Shown piece after piece: positions 9,727-18,574 of a stretch of DNA of 64,000 bases. The position numbers and the translations under genes are program-made. Each line of letters begins with the position of its first letter. Position 1 is the first letter of the stretch. The notes below the pieces were generated by a model that worked only from the letters and a program-made list of their open reading frames with translations, was not told the DNA's origin and searched no databases. Origin of the DNA: Collinsella sp. GTDB lineage: Bacteria > Actinomycetota > Coriobacteriia > Coriobacteriales > Coriobacteriaceae. The DNA lies in the NCBI GenBank assembly GCA_019414345.1, contig DXMF01000002.1, positions 10,935 to 74,934 of the forward strand. Reading direction: 5' to 3'.

Positions 9727-9796
9727 CACATAACCTCCTCTTTGTCTACGTATTTCCTACACGACATGAAAGGAGTATACCTGTTCGTCCTGTAAA

Positions 9797-9802
9797 ATTA
9801 TA
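9797..9802 (-). promoter_or_regulatory. Probable -10 box of the manXYZO operon
   Basis: TATAAT on the minus strand, 70 bp upstream of the EIIAB start, in a 378-bp AT-rich gap (9727-10104) that stands out from the GC-rich surroundings. No convincing -35 is visible at 17 bp, which suggests an activator. The same gap holds a 5-2-5 palindrome (ACGCC..GGCGT) near 9889 and an AAGCGC/GCGCTT inverted repeat near 9963 as possible binding sites. No gene is visible in it. Confidence 0.45.
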
Positions 9803-10044
9803 GAGAAAAATGCGAATGGTTGGATAATTTGTTTAAAAGTCTAGGTTTGTTACAAGTTGATTACGTTACTGCTTTTTGATGGATTACACGCCAAGGCGTC
9901 ACTTATCAAGCCATTCATTTTACAGATACAAGCAGACTGTTCATTAATATCGATTTTAGGCAAGCGCAAACGCGCTTGTACTGCAGTTATTTTGTTTAAA
10001 CAGACATAACTTGACTATTAGCGTGACTTATGCACTAACGTAAG

Positions 10045-10101
10045 TAGTCATTGGGGACGTTCTTAAACGACTAGTCAAACAAGAACGTCCCCAACGACTA
10101 G
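10045..10101. repeat. GTCCCC-loop hairpin pair (family A) at the hypA 3' end
   Basis: Head-to-head pair of family A units forming one long inverted repeat, with 19-nt arms that differ only at one Y/R position. It starts 4 bp after the hypA stop. The unit stem varies (AGTCATT or AGTCGTT) while the loop AAGAACGTCCCC is constant. It may act as the 3' end structure of the hypA message. Confidence 0.75.
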
Positions 10102-10104
10102 GGG

Positions 10105-10533
10105 CTAGACGATGTGGAGGGGGTTGGCAGCGTCGACGGCATCGGGGGCGTCGGAGAGGCCGTCGGGAGCAGCATCTGCCGGGTCCTCGTCGGGGGTCTC
10201 AATCTGCTTGATCATGACCTCCTGGCCCTGCAGCAGGTATGTCTCGCCGCTACCGCAATGGGGGCAGATCTTGCCGTGCTCGACCGTCGCATAGTCGCGG
10301 CCGCACGCCTCGCAATGCGTCACGGCCTCGACAGGCTCCACGATAAGCTCCGCGCCCTCGGTGATAGGCTTTTTATCTGCCGCCCAGCGCCAAGCGTCGA
10401 GCAGCAAGTCGGGAACGACGCCCGAGACCTCGCCCAGCAGCAGCGTGACGCTCGAAACGCGACTCACGCCATTGGCGCGCGCCACGTTCTCGACATCGCG
10501 AATAATGTGATAGACGATTCCCAATTCATGCAC
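10105..10533 (-). CDS. hypA: Hydrogenase/urease nickel incorporation protein HypA
   Basis: A 142-residue nickel chaperone for [NiFe]-hydrogenase maturation. The N-terminal MHE motif supplies the nickel ligand His2, and two CxxC pairs (CEAC and CPHC, about residues 73-93) form the structural zinc site. Start is GTG 10533: the next codon must be His2. A C-terminal extension of about 25 residues rich in Asp/Ala/Pro is unusual for HypA. It is encoded about 35 kb from the other hyp genes of this window; hypB is not in the window. Confidence 0.95.
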   Translation of the reverse strand: MHELGIVYHIIRDVENVARANGVSRVSSVTLLLGEVSGVVPDLLLDAWRWAADKKPITEGAELIVEPVEAVTHCEACGRDYATVEHGKICPHCGSGETYLLQGQEVMIKQIETPDEDPADAAPDGLSDAPDAVDAANPLHIV

Positions 10534-10541
10534 TTTTTCTT

Positions 10542-10685
10542 CCGCCGTTCTAACGAACGGCGGTCGACTTGACGCTGCGCGAGCCCCAGACGGACGATCT
10601 GCCTTTCAATCGTCGGGCATGGGCAAAAGCCCTATGCCCTCCTCTTTCAAGGCACCTCGCCACGCCTGGGGCTCGCTCGCTGTCC
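10542..10685. ncRNA. Candidate structured RNA-like element, full copy between hypA and the Fe-S oxidoreductase
   Basis: Written on the plus strand: a hairpin with arms CCGCCGTTC/GAACGGCGG (10542-10563), the head GACGCTGC (10571), stem P1 GCGAGCCCCAG (10579-10589) pairing perfectly with 10666-10676, a constant block ending TTCAATCGTCGG, hairpin P2 (GGGCAT...ATGCCC), a constant block CCTCCTCTTTCAAG, and the tail TCGCTGTCC. Constant blocks match the copy at 36548-36663 almost exactly while P1 and P2 have different but fully paired sequences. Read on the minus strand it lies directly upstream of hypA. Which strand is functional is unknown. Confidence 0.6.
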
Positions 10686-10724
10686 AACCGTTCTCTGCGC
10701 CGTTCGCTTACTTGTTAGGTTCTT

Positions 10725-13502
10725 TTACTTCTTCCCAAATTTGATTTTGATCGCACGCTTCAAAGCGTACTTGCCGAGGCTGGGGAGCTTTTGCTCGTAT
10801 TTGACCATCGTGGAGCACTCGGGGCGGTCGCGATCCAGATGGATGGCGTCAAACGCGCACTTGGTGGTGCACAGGCCGCAGCCGATGCACTTGTTGGGGT
10901 CGACGATCGAGGCACCGCAGCCCAAGCAGCGAGCGGTCTCGGCGCGCACCTGCTCCTCGGTAAAGGTCTCGACGTACTCGCTAAAGGGCGCAGCCTTCTC
11001 GCGCTCGCGGTCGACACGTGCCACCTCGCGGCTTGCGTTGTCATAGCTCTCAATCACAACATCGTCGCGGTCAAGCGCGGTGTAGCGGCGCTGGTTGCGG
11101 CCGATGGTGAGCGTGGAGCCCGGCTGCACAAAGCGATGGATGGACACGGCGGCCTCGTGACCGGCGGCGATGGCGTCGATAGCAAAGCTGGGACCGGTGT
11201 AGACGTCGCCGCCCACAAAGATGTCGGGCTCGGCGGTCTGGTACGTCTGCGGATCGGCAAGGGCACCCTGGCTGCGGCCGAGCTCCACCTTGGAGCCAGC
11301 CAGCAGGTCGCCCCACACAATGGACTGGCCAATCGACATGACGACACGGTCGGCATCGACACGGCGCAAGTCGTTCTCGTCATACTCGGGCGCAAAACGC
11401 CCCTCGTCGTCAAAGACACGCGTGCAGCGCTTAAAGGTGATACCGCACACACGACCGGCCTCGTCCAGGTGAATCTCCTTGGGGCCCCAGCCGCAGCTAA
11501 TGTGCGCGCCGTCCTCAATGGCCTCGCGACGCTCCTCCTCGCTGGCAGGCATCTTGACCTCGCTCTCCAGGCAGAACATCTCAACGTGCTCGGAACCCAG
11601 ACGGCAGGCGTTGCGCGCGACATCGATGGCCACGTTGCCGCCGCCCACCACGATGGTGCGCCCGGGCAGCGCGTCGATCTTGCCGCTGTTGACCTCGCGC
11701 AAAAAGTCGACGGCCACGGTCACGTCCTCGGCATCCTCGCCCAGAATACCGGCAAGGCGGCCACCCTGGCAGCCAATGGCCACGTAAAAGGCTTTAAAGC
11801 CCTGCGCGCGAAGCTCGTCGAGCGTCACATCGCGACCGACCTCCACGCCATAGCGGAACTCGGCGCCCATCAGGCGAATGACCTCGACCTCGGCCTCGAT
11901 AACGTCCTTCTGCAGCTTAAAGCTGGGAATGCCGTAGGTGAGCATGCCGCCCGGGCGCTCGTTTTTCTCGAACACGACGGGCTTGTAGCCCTTCTCGGCC
12001 AGATAGAAGGCGCAGGACAGACCGGCCGGACCGGCGCCGATGATGGCGATCTTCTGGTCGAAGCCGCCGGCACGCGTCGGGGTCACCACAGGTGGGACAT
12101 AGCGAGTCGCGGCATCCAGATCGCGCTGGGCGATAAACTTCTTGACCTCGTCGATGGCCACGGCCTCGTCCACGCGACCGCGGGTGCAGGCATCCTCACA
12201 GCGGCGGTTGCACACACGGCCGCAGATAGCGGGCAACGGGTTCTCGCGCTTGATGAGCGCCAACGCCTCGTCATAGCGGCCCTGCGCCGCGAGCTTCAAA
12301 TAGCCCTGAACGGCAACGTGCGCGGGGCAGGCCGTCTTGCAGGGAGCGGTGCCGGACTCATGCGTCTCGATACGGTTGTCGTTGCGGTAGTTGGGCGACC
12401 ACTTGGTGTGGTCCCACTTGGTGGCATCGGGCAGCTCCTGGCGCGGATACTCGGGTACCTGTCCGCCAGCCTTTTTGCTACAGAGCTTCTGGCCCAGTTT
12501 GGCGGCGCCGGCCGGACACACCTCAACGCAGCGACCGCAGGCCACGCACTTGTCCTTCTCGACCTTGGCGACGTAGGCCGAGCGCGACAGGTTGGGCGTG
12601 TTGAACAGCTGCGAAGTGCGCAGGGCGTAGCACACGTTGACGTTGCAGTTGCAGATGGCGAAGATTTTGTTCTCACCGTCGATGTTGGTGATCTGGTGCA
12701 CAAAGCCGTTGTCCTCGGCCTGGCGCAGGATGTCGTAGACCTCCTCGCGCGTCACATAATGGCCGCGGTCGGTCTCGACCACGTAGTCGGCCATATCGCC
12801 CACGGCGATGCACCAATCGGCCGGGTCGTCGGCGCAGCCCTCTCCCATCACGCGACGGCTCGCGCGGCAGCTGCAGGTGCTAGCGGCATACTTACCTTCG
12901 TATTTGTCGAGCCAATGCTCGATATGCTCGATCGGCACCGAGGTGCTCGCGGCATCGATGGCCTTCTCGACCGGAATGACATGCATGCCGATGCCGGCAC
13001 CGCCGGGCGGCACCATCGGCGTGGCCTTGGACAGCGGTCCCTTGGACGCCTGCTCAAAGAACTTGGCATAGACCGGATGCTCCTCGAGCTGGCTCACGCG
13101 CATGTTGAGGAACTCGGCGGAACCCGGCACCAGCATGGGCAGCACCCACTGCTTGGCGCGCTCGGGATTTTCCCAGTTGTACTCGAGCAGACCCGTGTAG
13201 CTCATGTCGTCGAGCATCTTCTCGATATCGGCCTCGGGCATGCCGGTGAGCTTGACCATCTCGGGCAGCGTATAGGGACGGCGCATCTTCATCTTGCAGA
13301 GCACTTCGGCCTGCTCGTCGGTTGCGGCCTCGGCAAACGACCAGTACTCGTAGCCCAGCAGCTCGTCGCGATGCAGCAGGCGGTTGGTGCAGTGCTCACA
13401 CAGCTTGACAATGGCCTCGCGCGGATGCTCCGGCAGCGGCGGCACGAACTCCGCGCCGATATCGGGCTCGGTGTAGCTAATCCCCGGTCCGTTGAGAATC
13501 AT
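10725..13502 (-). CDS. FAD/NAD(P)-dependent oxidoreductase with multiple 4Fe-4S clusters (GltD/NfnB-like)
   Basis: A 925-residue multidomain redox protein. Residues 1-320 are a Cys-rich unit with a helix-turn-helix-like stretch (about 85-110), CSC and CNC motifs, and then a ferredoxin motif CVACGRCVEVCP. A GltD-type domain follows: N-terminal Fe-S motifs (CKTACP, CGRVCNRRCEDAC), an FAD site IIGAGPAGLSCAFYLAEKG and an NAD(P) site VVGGGNVAIDVA. A C-terminal 2[4Fe-4S] unit (CIGCGLCTTKC) ends the protein. This resembles the small subunit of glutamate synthase and NfnB but is much longer, and no partner large subunit is adjacent. It probably moves electrons between NAD(P)H and ferredoxin; the acceptor is unknown. 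RBS GAAGGGAC precedes ATG 13502. A tetR gene is divergent. Confidence 0.85.
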   Translation of the reverse strand: MILNGPGISYTEPDIGAEFVPPLPEHPREAIVKLCEHCTNRLLHRDELLGYEYWSFAEAATDEQAEVLCKMKMRRPYTLPEMVKLTGMPEADIEKMLDDMSYTGLLEYNWENPERAKQWVLPMLVPGSAEFLNMRVSQLEEHPVYAKFFEQASKGPLSKATPMVPPGGAGIGMHVIPVEKAIDAASTSVPIEHIEHWLDKYEGKYAASTCSCRASRRVMGEGCADDPADWCIAVGDMADYVVETDRGHYVTREEVYDILRQAEDNGFVHQITNIDGENKIFAICNCNVNVCYALRTSQLFNTPNLSRSAYVAKVEKDKCVACGRCVEVCPAGAAKLGQKLCSKKAGGQVPEYPRQELPDATKWDHTKWSPNYRNDNRIETHESGTAPCKTACPAHVAVQGYLKLAAQGRYDEALALIKRENPLPAICGRVCNRRCEDACTRGRVDEAVAIDEVKKFIAQRDLDAATRYVPPVVTPTRAGGFDQKIAIIGAGPAGLSCAFYLAEKGYKPVVFEKNERPGGMLTYGIPSFKLQKDVIEAEVEVIRLMGAEFRYGVEVGRDVTLDELRAQGFKAFYVAIGCQGGRLAGILGEDAEDVTVAVDFLREVNSGKIDALPGRTIVVGGGNVAIDVARNACRLGSEHVEMFCLESEVKMPASEEERREAIEDGAHISCGWGPKEIHLDEAGRVCGITFKRCTRVFDDEGRFAPEYDENDLRRVDADRVVMSIGQSIVWGDLLAGSKVELGRSQGALADPQTYQTAEPDIFVGGDVYTGPSFAIDAIAAGHEAAVSIHRFVQPGSTLTIGRNQRRYTALDRDDVVIESYDNASREVARVDREREKAAPFSEYVETFTEEQVRAETARCLGCGASIVDPNKCIGCGLCTTKCAFDAIHLDRDRPECSTMVKYEQKLPSLGKYALKRAIKIKFGKK

Positions 13503-13579
13503 GGTTGTCCCTTCTCTTGCCGCAGCCCGACGAGGCCGCAGCGCCCCTCTTTTTTTGCAGGCCGGGCATGCCCCCCATG

Positions 13580-13661
13580 CCGTTCACCCGCCATTGTTGA
13601 CATTGTGTCAAAAACAGTATTGACGAACCGTCAACAATATTCAAGACTGTTAGGTGAACGG
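13580..13661. promoter_or_regulatory. Nested palindromes in the oxidoreductase/tetR divergent promoter
   Basis: Two perfect 6-3-6 palindromes lie 23 bp apart centre to centre: TTGACA-TTG-TGTCAA (13597-13611) and TTGACG-AAC-CGTCAA (13620-13634). They are flanked by an outer inverted pair CCGTTCACC (13580-13588) and GGTGAACGG (13653-13661). Dimeric TetR repressors typically bind such sites in the promoter they share with the divergent target, so the adjacent TetR protein is the likely ligand. Confidence 0.6.
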
Positions 13662-13692
13662 TCGGGCTCAAACGGACGAAAGGCGGCAAAAC

Positions 13693-14355
13693 ATGGGCAA
13701 CAACACAGCAGATACCTCTGTGGCCGACGCCGTCCCCGCGCCCGACAGCACGGCAAAGCGCTTGACGGGCGACGAACGCCGTCGCGAGATCCTCGATGCC
13801 GTGCGCACCGTAAGCTCCGAGCTGGGCGTGTCCCACTTATCGGTATCGGCCGTGACCAAGCGAGCCGGCTGCACGCGTTCATTGTTCTACCACTACTTTG
13901 CCGATATGGACGCCGCCGTCACCGCCGTCATGGACGAGGCAATCGACGGTTTTATCTCCGAGCTCGAGCAGTGGAATGCCAGCCGCATCGTCGGTGATAT
14001 CGAGGGCGCACTCGACACCGTCGCCCCGCTCTTTAAGCGCCTGGTCGCCAGCGGCCACGAGCTGCCGAGTACGCTCACCTCGAGCAGCGGCGCGCTCTAC
14101 GGCGGCTTTTTGCACAACGTGGTCCAGCGCGTGGCACAGTATATCTGCGACACCACCGTGGTGGATTTTGTCGCCCATCACGAGCTGCGCATCGACCATG
14201 TCTACGAGACGTTCTACACCCTCATCATGGGACTGTTGATGTATATCCGCACGCACCCCGATGTGCCCGACGAGACGGTCAAGGAAATCATCGCCTCGAC
14301 ACTCCACATCGAGGGCTATACCGCCAAGTATCCGGAGCGCAAGCCCCAGAACTGA
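13693..14355 (+). CDS. TetR/AcrR family transcriptional regulator
   Basis: A 220-residue regulator. The N-terminal helix-turn-helix (about residues 25-75, with LSVSAVTKRAGCTRSLFYHYF) is typical of TetR DNA-binding domains; the rest is a helical ligand/dimer domain I cannot assign. ATG 13693 is preceded by AAAGGCGG; a GTG at 13654 would start inside the outer palindrome. It is divergent from the Fe-S oxidoreductase and 63 bp upstream of the DUF5692 gene, so it probably controls one or both. Nested palindromes in the shared promoter support autoregulation. Confidence 0.88.
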   Translation: MGNNTADTSVADAVPAPDSTAKRLTGDERRREILDAVRTVSSELGVSHLSVSAVTKRAGCTRSLFYHYFADMDAAVTAVMDEAIDGFISELEQWNASRIVGDIEGALDTVAPLFKRLVASGHELPSTLTSSSGALYGGFLHNVVQRVAQYICDTTVVDFVAHHELRIDHVYETFYTLIMGLLMYIRTHPDVPDETVKEIIASTLHIEGYTAKYPERKPQN

Positions 14356-14471
14356 CGACATTTGGCCAAACTGCCCGCGATCGGAAGAGGGGCCGCGGGC
14401 TTGTGAAAGGAGAGCAGCATGCTGTTCGATGTTTGGGGTAGCGATACCCTTATCCACTGGGCCGGCTGGCC

Positions 14472-15425
14472 ATGGTCTTTATCGGCCTGATCGTGCTCAA
14501 CGAGGTCGGCCGCCGCACCAAGCTCGGCGCGGCCATCATCTTTGGCGTGGCTCCGCTGGCCATGACCATCTACTGCGTCGCCATCGCCGTCGGCGTTTCG
14601 CAGGGTGCCGAGTGGGCGCTCACCAACCCCACCCATGTGTACCAGAACAGCTGGTTCCACTACGCCAAGGTCTACGCGGCGTTGGCCGGTTGCTGGGGCT
14701 TCATTGCCATTAAGTACCAGTGGGGCAAGATCGGCAAGGCGCATTGGTTCCGCGCGTGGCCGTTTGTGATCGTCGCCATCAACATCATGATCGCCGTCGT
14801 GTCCGACTTTGAGAGCGCCTATCACTTCTTTGTCCTGGGCGAGTCCACCTGGGTCACCTCCGAGGGCGCCACGCAGCTCGCCGGCTGGAACAACGTGTTC
14901 AACGGCATCGCCGGTATCATCAACATCTTCTGCATGACCGGTTGGTGGAGTGTCTACGCCTCTGAGGACAAGACCGACATGCTGTGGCCCGACATGACCT
15001 GGGTCTACATCATCGCCTACGATATCTGGAACTTCTGCTACACCTACAACTGCTTGCCCACCCACTCCTGGTTCTGCGGCTTTGCACTGCTGCTGGCGCC
15101 CACCGTCGCCGCCTTTATCTGGAACAAGGGCGGCTGGATCCAGAACCGTGCCTTTACGCTGGCTATTTGGTGCATGTTTGCCCAGGTATTCCCGTACTTC
15201 CAGGAGGAGTCCATCTTTGTGACCCACTCCACGCTCGACCCCGGCGCCGCTACCGCGGTCTCGATCGCCGCGCTGGTCGCCAACGTCGCCGCGATCATCT
15301 ACATCGTCTACCGTGCCAAGAAGCTCGGCCGCAATCCCTACAAGCAGGACGTCTTTGAGGGCACCAGCGATTGGGAGAAGGCTACCGCTCGCCGCGCCAA
15401 GGTTGATTACGCGCACGCCGAGTAA
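14472..15425 (+). CDS. DUF5692-family membrane protein, 5' end possibly frameshifted
   Basis: A 317-residue integral membrane protein with about eight hydrophobic segments rich in Trp and Tyr, resembling the uncharacterised DUF5692 family. ATG 14472 has no ribosome site. A good site (AAAGGAGAG) precedes ATG 14419, whose frame encodes a matching Trp-rich start (MLFDVWGSDTLIHWAGW) but closes at 14490 because it is one base out of register. A single missing base just before 14472 would join the two into a 335-residue protein. This could be a sequencing error, a real mutation or translational coupling. Function unknown; position after tetR suggests co-regulation. Confidence 0.8.
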   Translation: MVFIGLIVLNEVGRRTKLGAAIIFGVAPLAMTIYCVAIAVGVSQGAEWALTNPTHVYQNSWFHYAKVYAALAGCWGFIAIKYQWGKIGKAHWFRAWPFVIVAINIMIAVVSDFESAYHFFVLGESTWVTSEGATQLAGWNNVFNGIAGIINIFCMTGWWSVYASEDKTDMLWPDMTWVYIIAYDIWNFCYTYNCLPTHSWFCGFALLLAPTVAAFIWNKGGWIQNRAFTLAIWCMFAQVFPYFQEESIFVTHSTLDPGAATAVSIAALVANVAAIIYIVYRAKKLGRNPYKQDVFEGTSDWEKATARRAKVDYAHAE

Positions 15426-15496
15426 CATGCCCGGCGCAAACGCCGCTTGAATGTGAAGCAGCATAGCCGGCTCCGCGCAATGCAACGTATTGCATA

Positions 15497-15535
15497 CCCC
15501 CGGAAAGCGATTTGTCCGCTTTCCGGGGGCTTTTT
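15497..15535 (+). terminator. Intrinsic terminator after the DUF5692 gene
   Basis: 13-bp perfect stem (arm CCCCCGGAAAGCG) with a short loop followed by CTTTTTG. It lies 72 bp after the stop codon, on the coding strand of tetR and the DUF5692 gene. Confidence 0.88.
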
Positions 15536-15666
15536 GCTGTTGCGCGCATCCACGCACATATTCAAAACCTCTCGCACAGATAAAATCAGATTTCCAATTG
15601 CCTGACAGCTCTATATGACCCTGTTTTTGGGTACATTGTTGTCCCGATATTGAGCTTGGGGGATGT

Positions 15667-17169
15667 ATGAAAGATGAAACGATGGGCCAAGAGGATGCGG
15701 CCCAAGATGCAGAAGCTTGCGCTGAGGCCTTGGAGAGCTTAGACCGGATTTCACTCGATGAGATTGCGTTTGACGATTCGGGCGCTGACGTGCAGGATGA
15801 GCCGGAAGCCGAGACGCAGTCCGATGATCAGGATGCAAAAGACGATGGCGCCGCGCCCACCGAAGACGAGGCAGGTCACGAAGACACCGAAAGCGAGGCC
15901 GGCAACCAGCCCGAATCCGACACGAGCGAGGAAACCATCTTGCTCGACAACTTGCCGGCCGAAGATTCGCTGACCCGCGAGCTCCCTGGCTTAGGCTCTG
16001 CGCCTGCCGTGGACGAGACCATCGCCATGGGCGATATTCCCCTACCGTCCGTTCCTTCGGCACGCGAAGCCGAGGCTCGACATCGTAAGATGCCGCCCAA
16101 GCGCCGCAACCTGATGGTTGCCGGCGTTGTGGCCGTCGCGCTCGTCGCCGGCGGCGCAGGCTATGCTGCCTGGAACGGATATCAGCAAGAGCAGGCTGCC
16201 GCTGTCGCCGCCAGTGCGCACACGATGATGTCGGTGCAGATTGGCGTGCATGCCGCGGGACTCGACTGCTCCACCGGCTCAAAGATCCCCGTGCAGGTGA
16301 GTGGCCAGGACTCCGACGGCTCTTCTGTGAGCGAAACGCTCTACGTTGACGAGCACGGCCGCGGCATCAAACTGCTGCCCGGCGATTACACGCTCTCCAT
16401 CGCTGCCTCCCCCATCGCGTCCGACGGCACCATCTATACCGTCCCGACCACCAAGGCGCAGGTCACGATCAAGAGCGACGGACAGGACCTAAGCAGCCAG
16501 GCCGCCTTTAAGCTCAAGGTGCCTTCGGCCGACACGGTAACCGACGACCAGATCGATGCCGCCGCCAAATATGCCGAGGAGGGAGGCGCGAGCTCCGCCG
16601 CCACCGCCAAGGTGCTCCAGCAGGCGGCAACCGCGCGGCGCGACGCCGCCGTCAATGCCGTGAGCGCGCAAAAGGCACAGGCAGCCCGCGATGCTGACGC
16701 TCGCCACAAGGCAACCGACCTCTACCAGCTCGATATCCCCGTCGAGTGGTACGGCAAGGTCGAGACTTGGCAAAATGGCAGCACGCTATGCATCTATCTT
16801 GCCGGCGACAGCGATACGCCGATTGTGACGCTCGTCGCGGTGCGCGAGGGCGAGAGCTTTACGCCCGATGAGGGCGATACGGTTTTGGGTGCGGCCAATC
16901 TAGGCAACGGTTATACCGTCTACGCCAGCGGCCCCGTCTATCCGTACGTGATGCCCCAGACCATCAACGGACGGACGCAGAATCCCGTGTCAACCTACCC
17001 CATGGACACGGCCATTGAGCTTGTCGAGCTCACGACCGGTAACCGCTACACCTATAGCCAGATCAAGAACGTACTGGTCGGCAAAGACGGCAAGGCAGAC
17101 GCCGCGACCAAACTCGAGACCGACTACCTCGCCCAGATTCTCCTGCCGAGCATCAAGGCCCAGGACTAG
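15667..17169 (+). CDS. Uncharacterised membrane-anchored protein with acidic cytoplasmic region
   Basis: A 500-residue protein I do not recognise. Residues 1-130 are very acidic and low-complexity (Asp/Glu/Ser/Thr rich), then a basic patch (RHRKMPPKRR) and one membrane helix at about 149-170 place the rest outside. The outer part has an Ig-like or carboxypeptidase-regulatory-like stretch (LLPGDYTLSIAASP, about 238-250), an Ala-rich coiled segment (about 295-345) and a C-terminal globular domain. A similar outline (acidic inner tail, single helix, outer domain) occurs in anchored Coriobacteriia proteins of unknown role. RBS GGGGGA precedes ATG 15667. It stands alone between a terminator and a convergent gene. 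Confidence 0.75.
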   Translation: MKDETMGQEDAAQDAEACAEALESLDRISLDEIAFDDSGADVQDEPEAETQSDDQDAKDDGAAPTEDEAGHEDTESEAGNQPESDTSEETILLDNLPAEDSLTRELPGLGSAPAVDETIAMGDIPLPSVPSAREAEARHRKMPPKRRNLMVAGVVAVALVAGGAGYAAWNGYQQEQAAAVAASAHTMMSVQIGVHAAGLDCSTGSKIPVQVSGQDSDGSSVSETLYVDEHGRGIKLLPGDYTLSIAASPIASDGTIYTVPTTKAQVTIKSDGQDLSSQAAFKLKVPSADTVTDDQIDAAAKYAEEGGASSAATAKVLQQAATARRDAAVNAVSAQKAQAARDADARHKATDLYQLDIPVEWYGKVETWQNGSTLCIYLAGDSDTPIVTLVAVREGESFTPDEGDTVLGAANLGNGYTVYASGPVYPYVMPQTINGRTQNPVSTYPMDTAIELVELTTGNRYTYSQIKNVLVGKDGKADAATKLETDYLAQILLPSIKAQD

Positions 17170-17213
17170 CGGACCATGACACCTGAGTCCTGGCCTCGCA
17201 AATCCATAGACGA

Positions 17214-18566
17214 TTAGGAAAGGAGCCACTTCCATGCGGGCACAGCATGTACCACGCCGTGTTTGCATGGAATATCGGCCTGCTCATCCATGGTAACGAT
17301 TACCGACTCGCCAAGATCAAACTGGGCCATCGCGGCATCGAGCGCGGCAATTTCGCGCTCGCGCGTTTTCTCGCTTGTCATATCCACACTTACCTGAATC
17401 AGGCCGTAAGCCTGCATGAGCAGTGCATCCCCAGCCACAAAGTCCACCTCATGGCTTTTATTCTTATCTTTAATCAGCAGGCGGCAAACCGAACCGGGCC
17501 GCACGGCGGGGGTCCTTCTTCTGAGCGCATTGAACACCGCGGTCTCGAGCCTCTGACCATGATCCAATGCCGATGCGGGGGAGAACGCTCCGAACATCGC
17601 AGGATCGACGGCGTAGACCTTAGACGCAGACCGCGTATTATTTGCAAGCGAACGCGTGAACTCCGGCACCGAAAACAGCAGGTAGGCGTCCTCGTAATAC
17701 TCAAGTAAGTCGCTGAGCGTATTTCGACTGACGGATATCTGTCTGCTCTTGAACTCGTTGTACACTTTGTTCACTGACAGCTCTCGTCCCGAAGATGCCA
17801 TGCACCGCGCCAGAAACAGCGAGGCCAAACGGGGGTTCTTGACGTCGTAACGTTCAACGACGTCCATGGCGACCGTTCGCGACGCATATTCCTGTAGCAG
17901 CTGAATCGCGTCTGCGGGCGTCTGCTCAAGTGTCGCGATGAATCCCCCTCGCTCGAGATATCCGACCAGATGGTGTCGGAGCAACGCTGCAGCGCTTGAG
18001 GAGAAGGGCGCGTTCGACTCAGGAACGCCCCCCGTCTTATATCGGACGTATTCCGAAAAACTCAACGGAAAAAGCTCTCGCACAAGAGAACGGCCCCTGA
18101 ACTCGCTCTTAAGTTCTGAGGACAGCATCTTAGAAGAAGATCCCGTCACGTAAACGGTCGCCTTCTCCGTATCGACCACGCGTCGCAGAAACGCACCCCA
18201 TTCGGGTATTTCCTGGATCTCGTCAAAGAAAAGGTAGGCGCCCTCGCCTCGAGCAGCAGGATATAGTGCATAGAATGTATCGAGCACGTCCGCTAGTAGC
18301 GATGGCTCATACGGACGCAAGCGCTCATCCTCAAAATTGAAATATAGCATCCGGTCAAGCTCGACGCCTTGGCCCTGAAGCCGCCGTATCTCCTGATACA
18401 GGCGATACGTCTTTCCACAACGACGGGCGCCCACAATCACATATACGATGTTGTCGCGCTTTGGCTCCTGCGGGTTGCCCAGATCAAGGTCGCGCTCAAA
18501 GACCTGCGGAATCCCCTGTTGCTCAAAGTCCTTTATTTTTTGAGCAACCAAGTCGTTGAATGCCAT
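17214..18566 (-). CDS. AAA-family ATPase with DUF4143 C-terminal domain
   Basis: A 450-residue protein of the AAA_14/DUF4143 type. A Walker A motif GARRCGKT lies at about residues 46-53, a Walker B-like LFFDEIQEIPEW at about 113-124, and a sensor motif VTGSSSKML follows. The C-terminal half is the DUF4143 domain with the nuclease-like EVDFV motif. Members are common single-copy or multi-copy accessory genes whose function is not established. It stands alone, and its ribosome binding region lies in or beside a perfect 24-bp inverted repeat (18575-18634). Base composition is somewhat lower in GC than neighbours, consistent with transfer. Confidence 0.88.
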   Translation of the reverse strand: MAFNDLVAQKIKDFEQQGIPQVFERDLDLGNPQEPKRDNIVYVIVGARRCGKTYRLYQEIRRLQGQGVELDRMLYFNFEDERLRPYEPSLLADVLDTFYALYPAARGEGAYLFFDEIQEIPEWGAFLRRVVDTEKATVYVTGSSSKMLSSELKSEFRGRSLVRELFPLSFSEYVRYKTGGVPESNAPFSSSAAALLRHHLVGYLERGGFIATLEQTPADAIQLLQEYASRTVAMDVVERYDVKNPRLASLFLARCMASSGRELSVNKVYNEFKSRQISVSRNTLSDLLEYYEDAYLLFSVPEFTRSLANNTRSASKVYAVDPAMFGAFSPASALDHGQRLETAVFNALRRRTPAVRPGSVCRLLIKDKNKSHEVDFVAGDALLMQAYGLIQVSVDMTSEKTREREIAALDAAMAQFDLGESVIVTMDEQADIPCKHGVVHAVPAWKWLLS

Positions 18567-18574
18567 AATTCTCC

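Noticed and set aside
7870..9795. 641-residue open frame on the plus strand over the mannose PTS operon
   Set aside because: It is the complement of well-supported PTS genes; long antisense frames are expected at this GC content, and the product is low-complexity with no motif.
10105..10533. Loss of hypB from the genome
   Set aside because: hypB is not in this window, but the window is only a fragment; absence here says nothing about the genome.
10791..13997. 1068-residue plus-strand open frame over the Fe-S oxidoreductase
   Set aside because: Antisense to a protein with clear Fe-S, FAD and NAD motifs; composition is Ala/Gly/His/Leu-rich shadow type and it crosses the divergent promoter.
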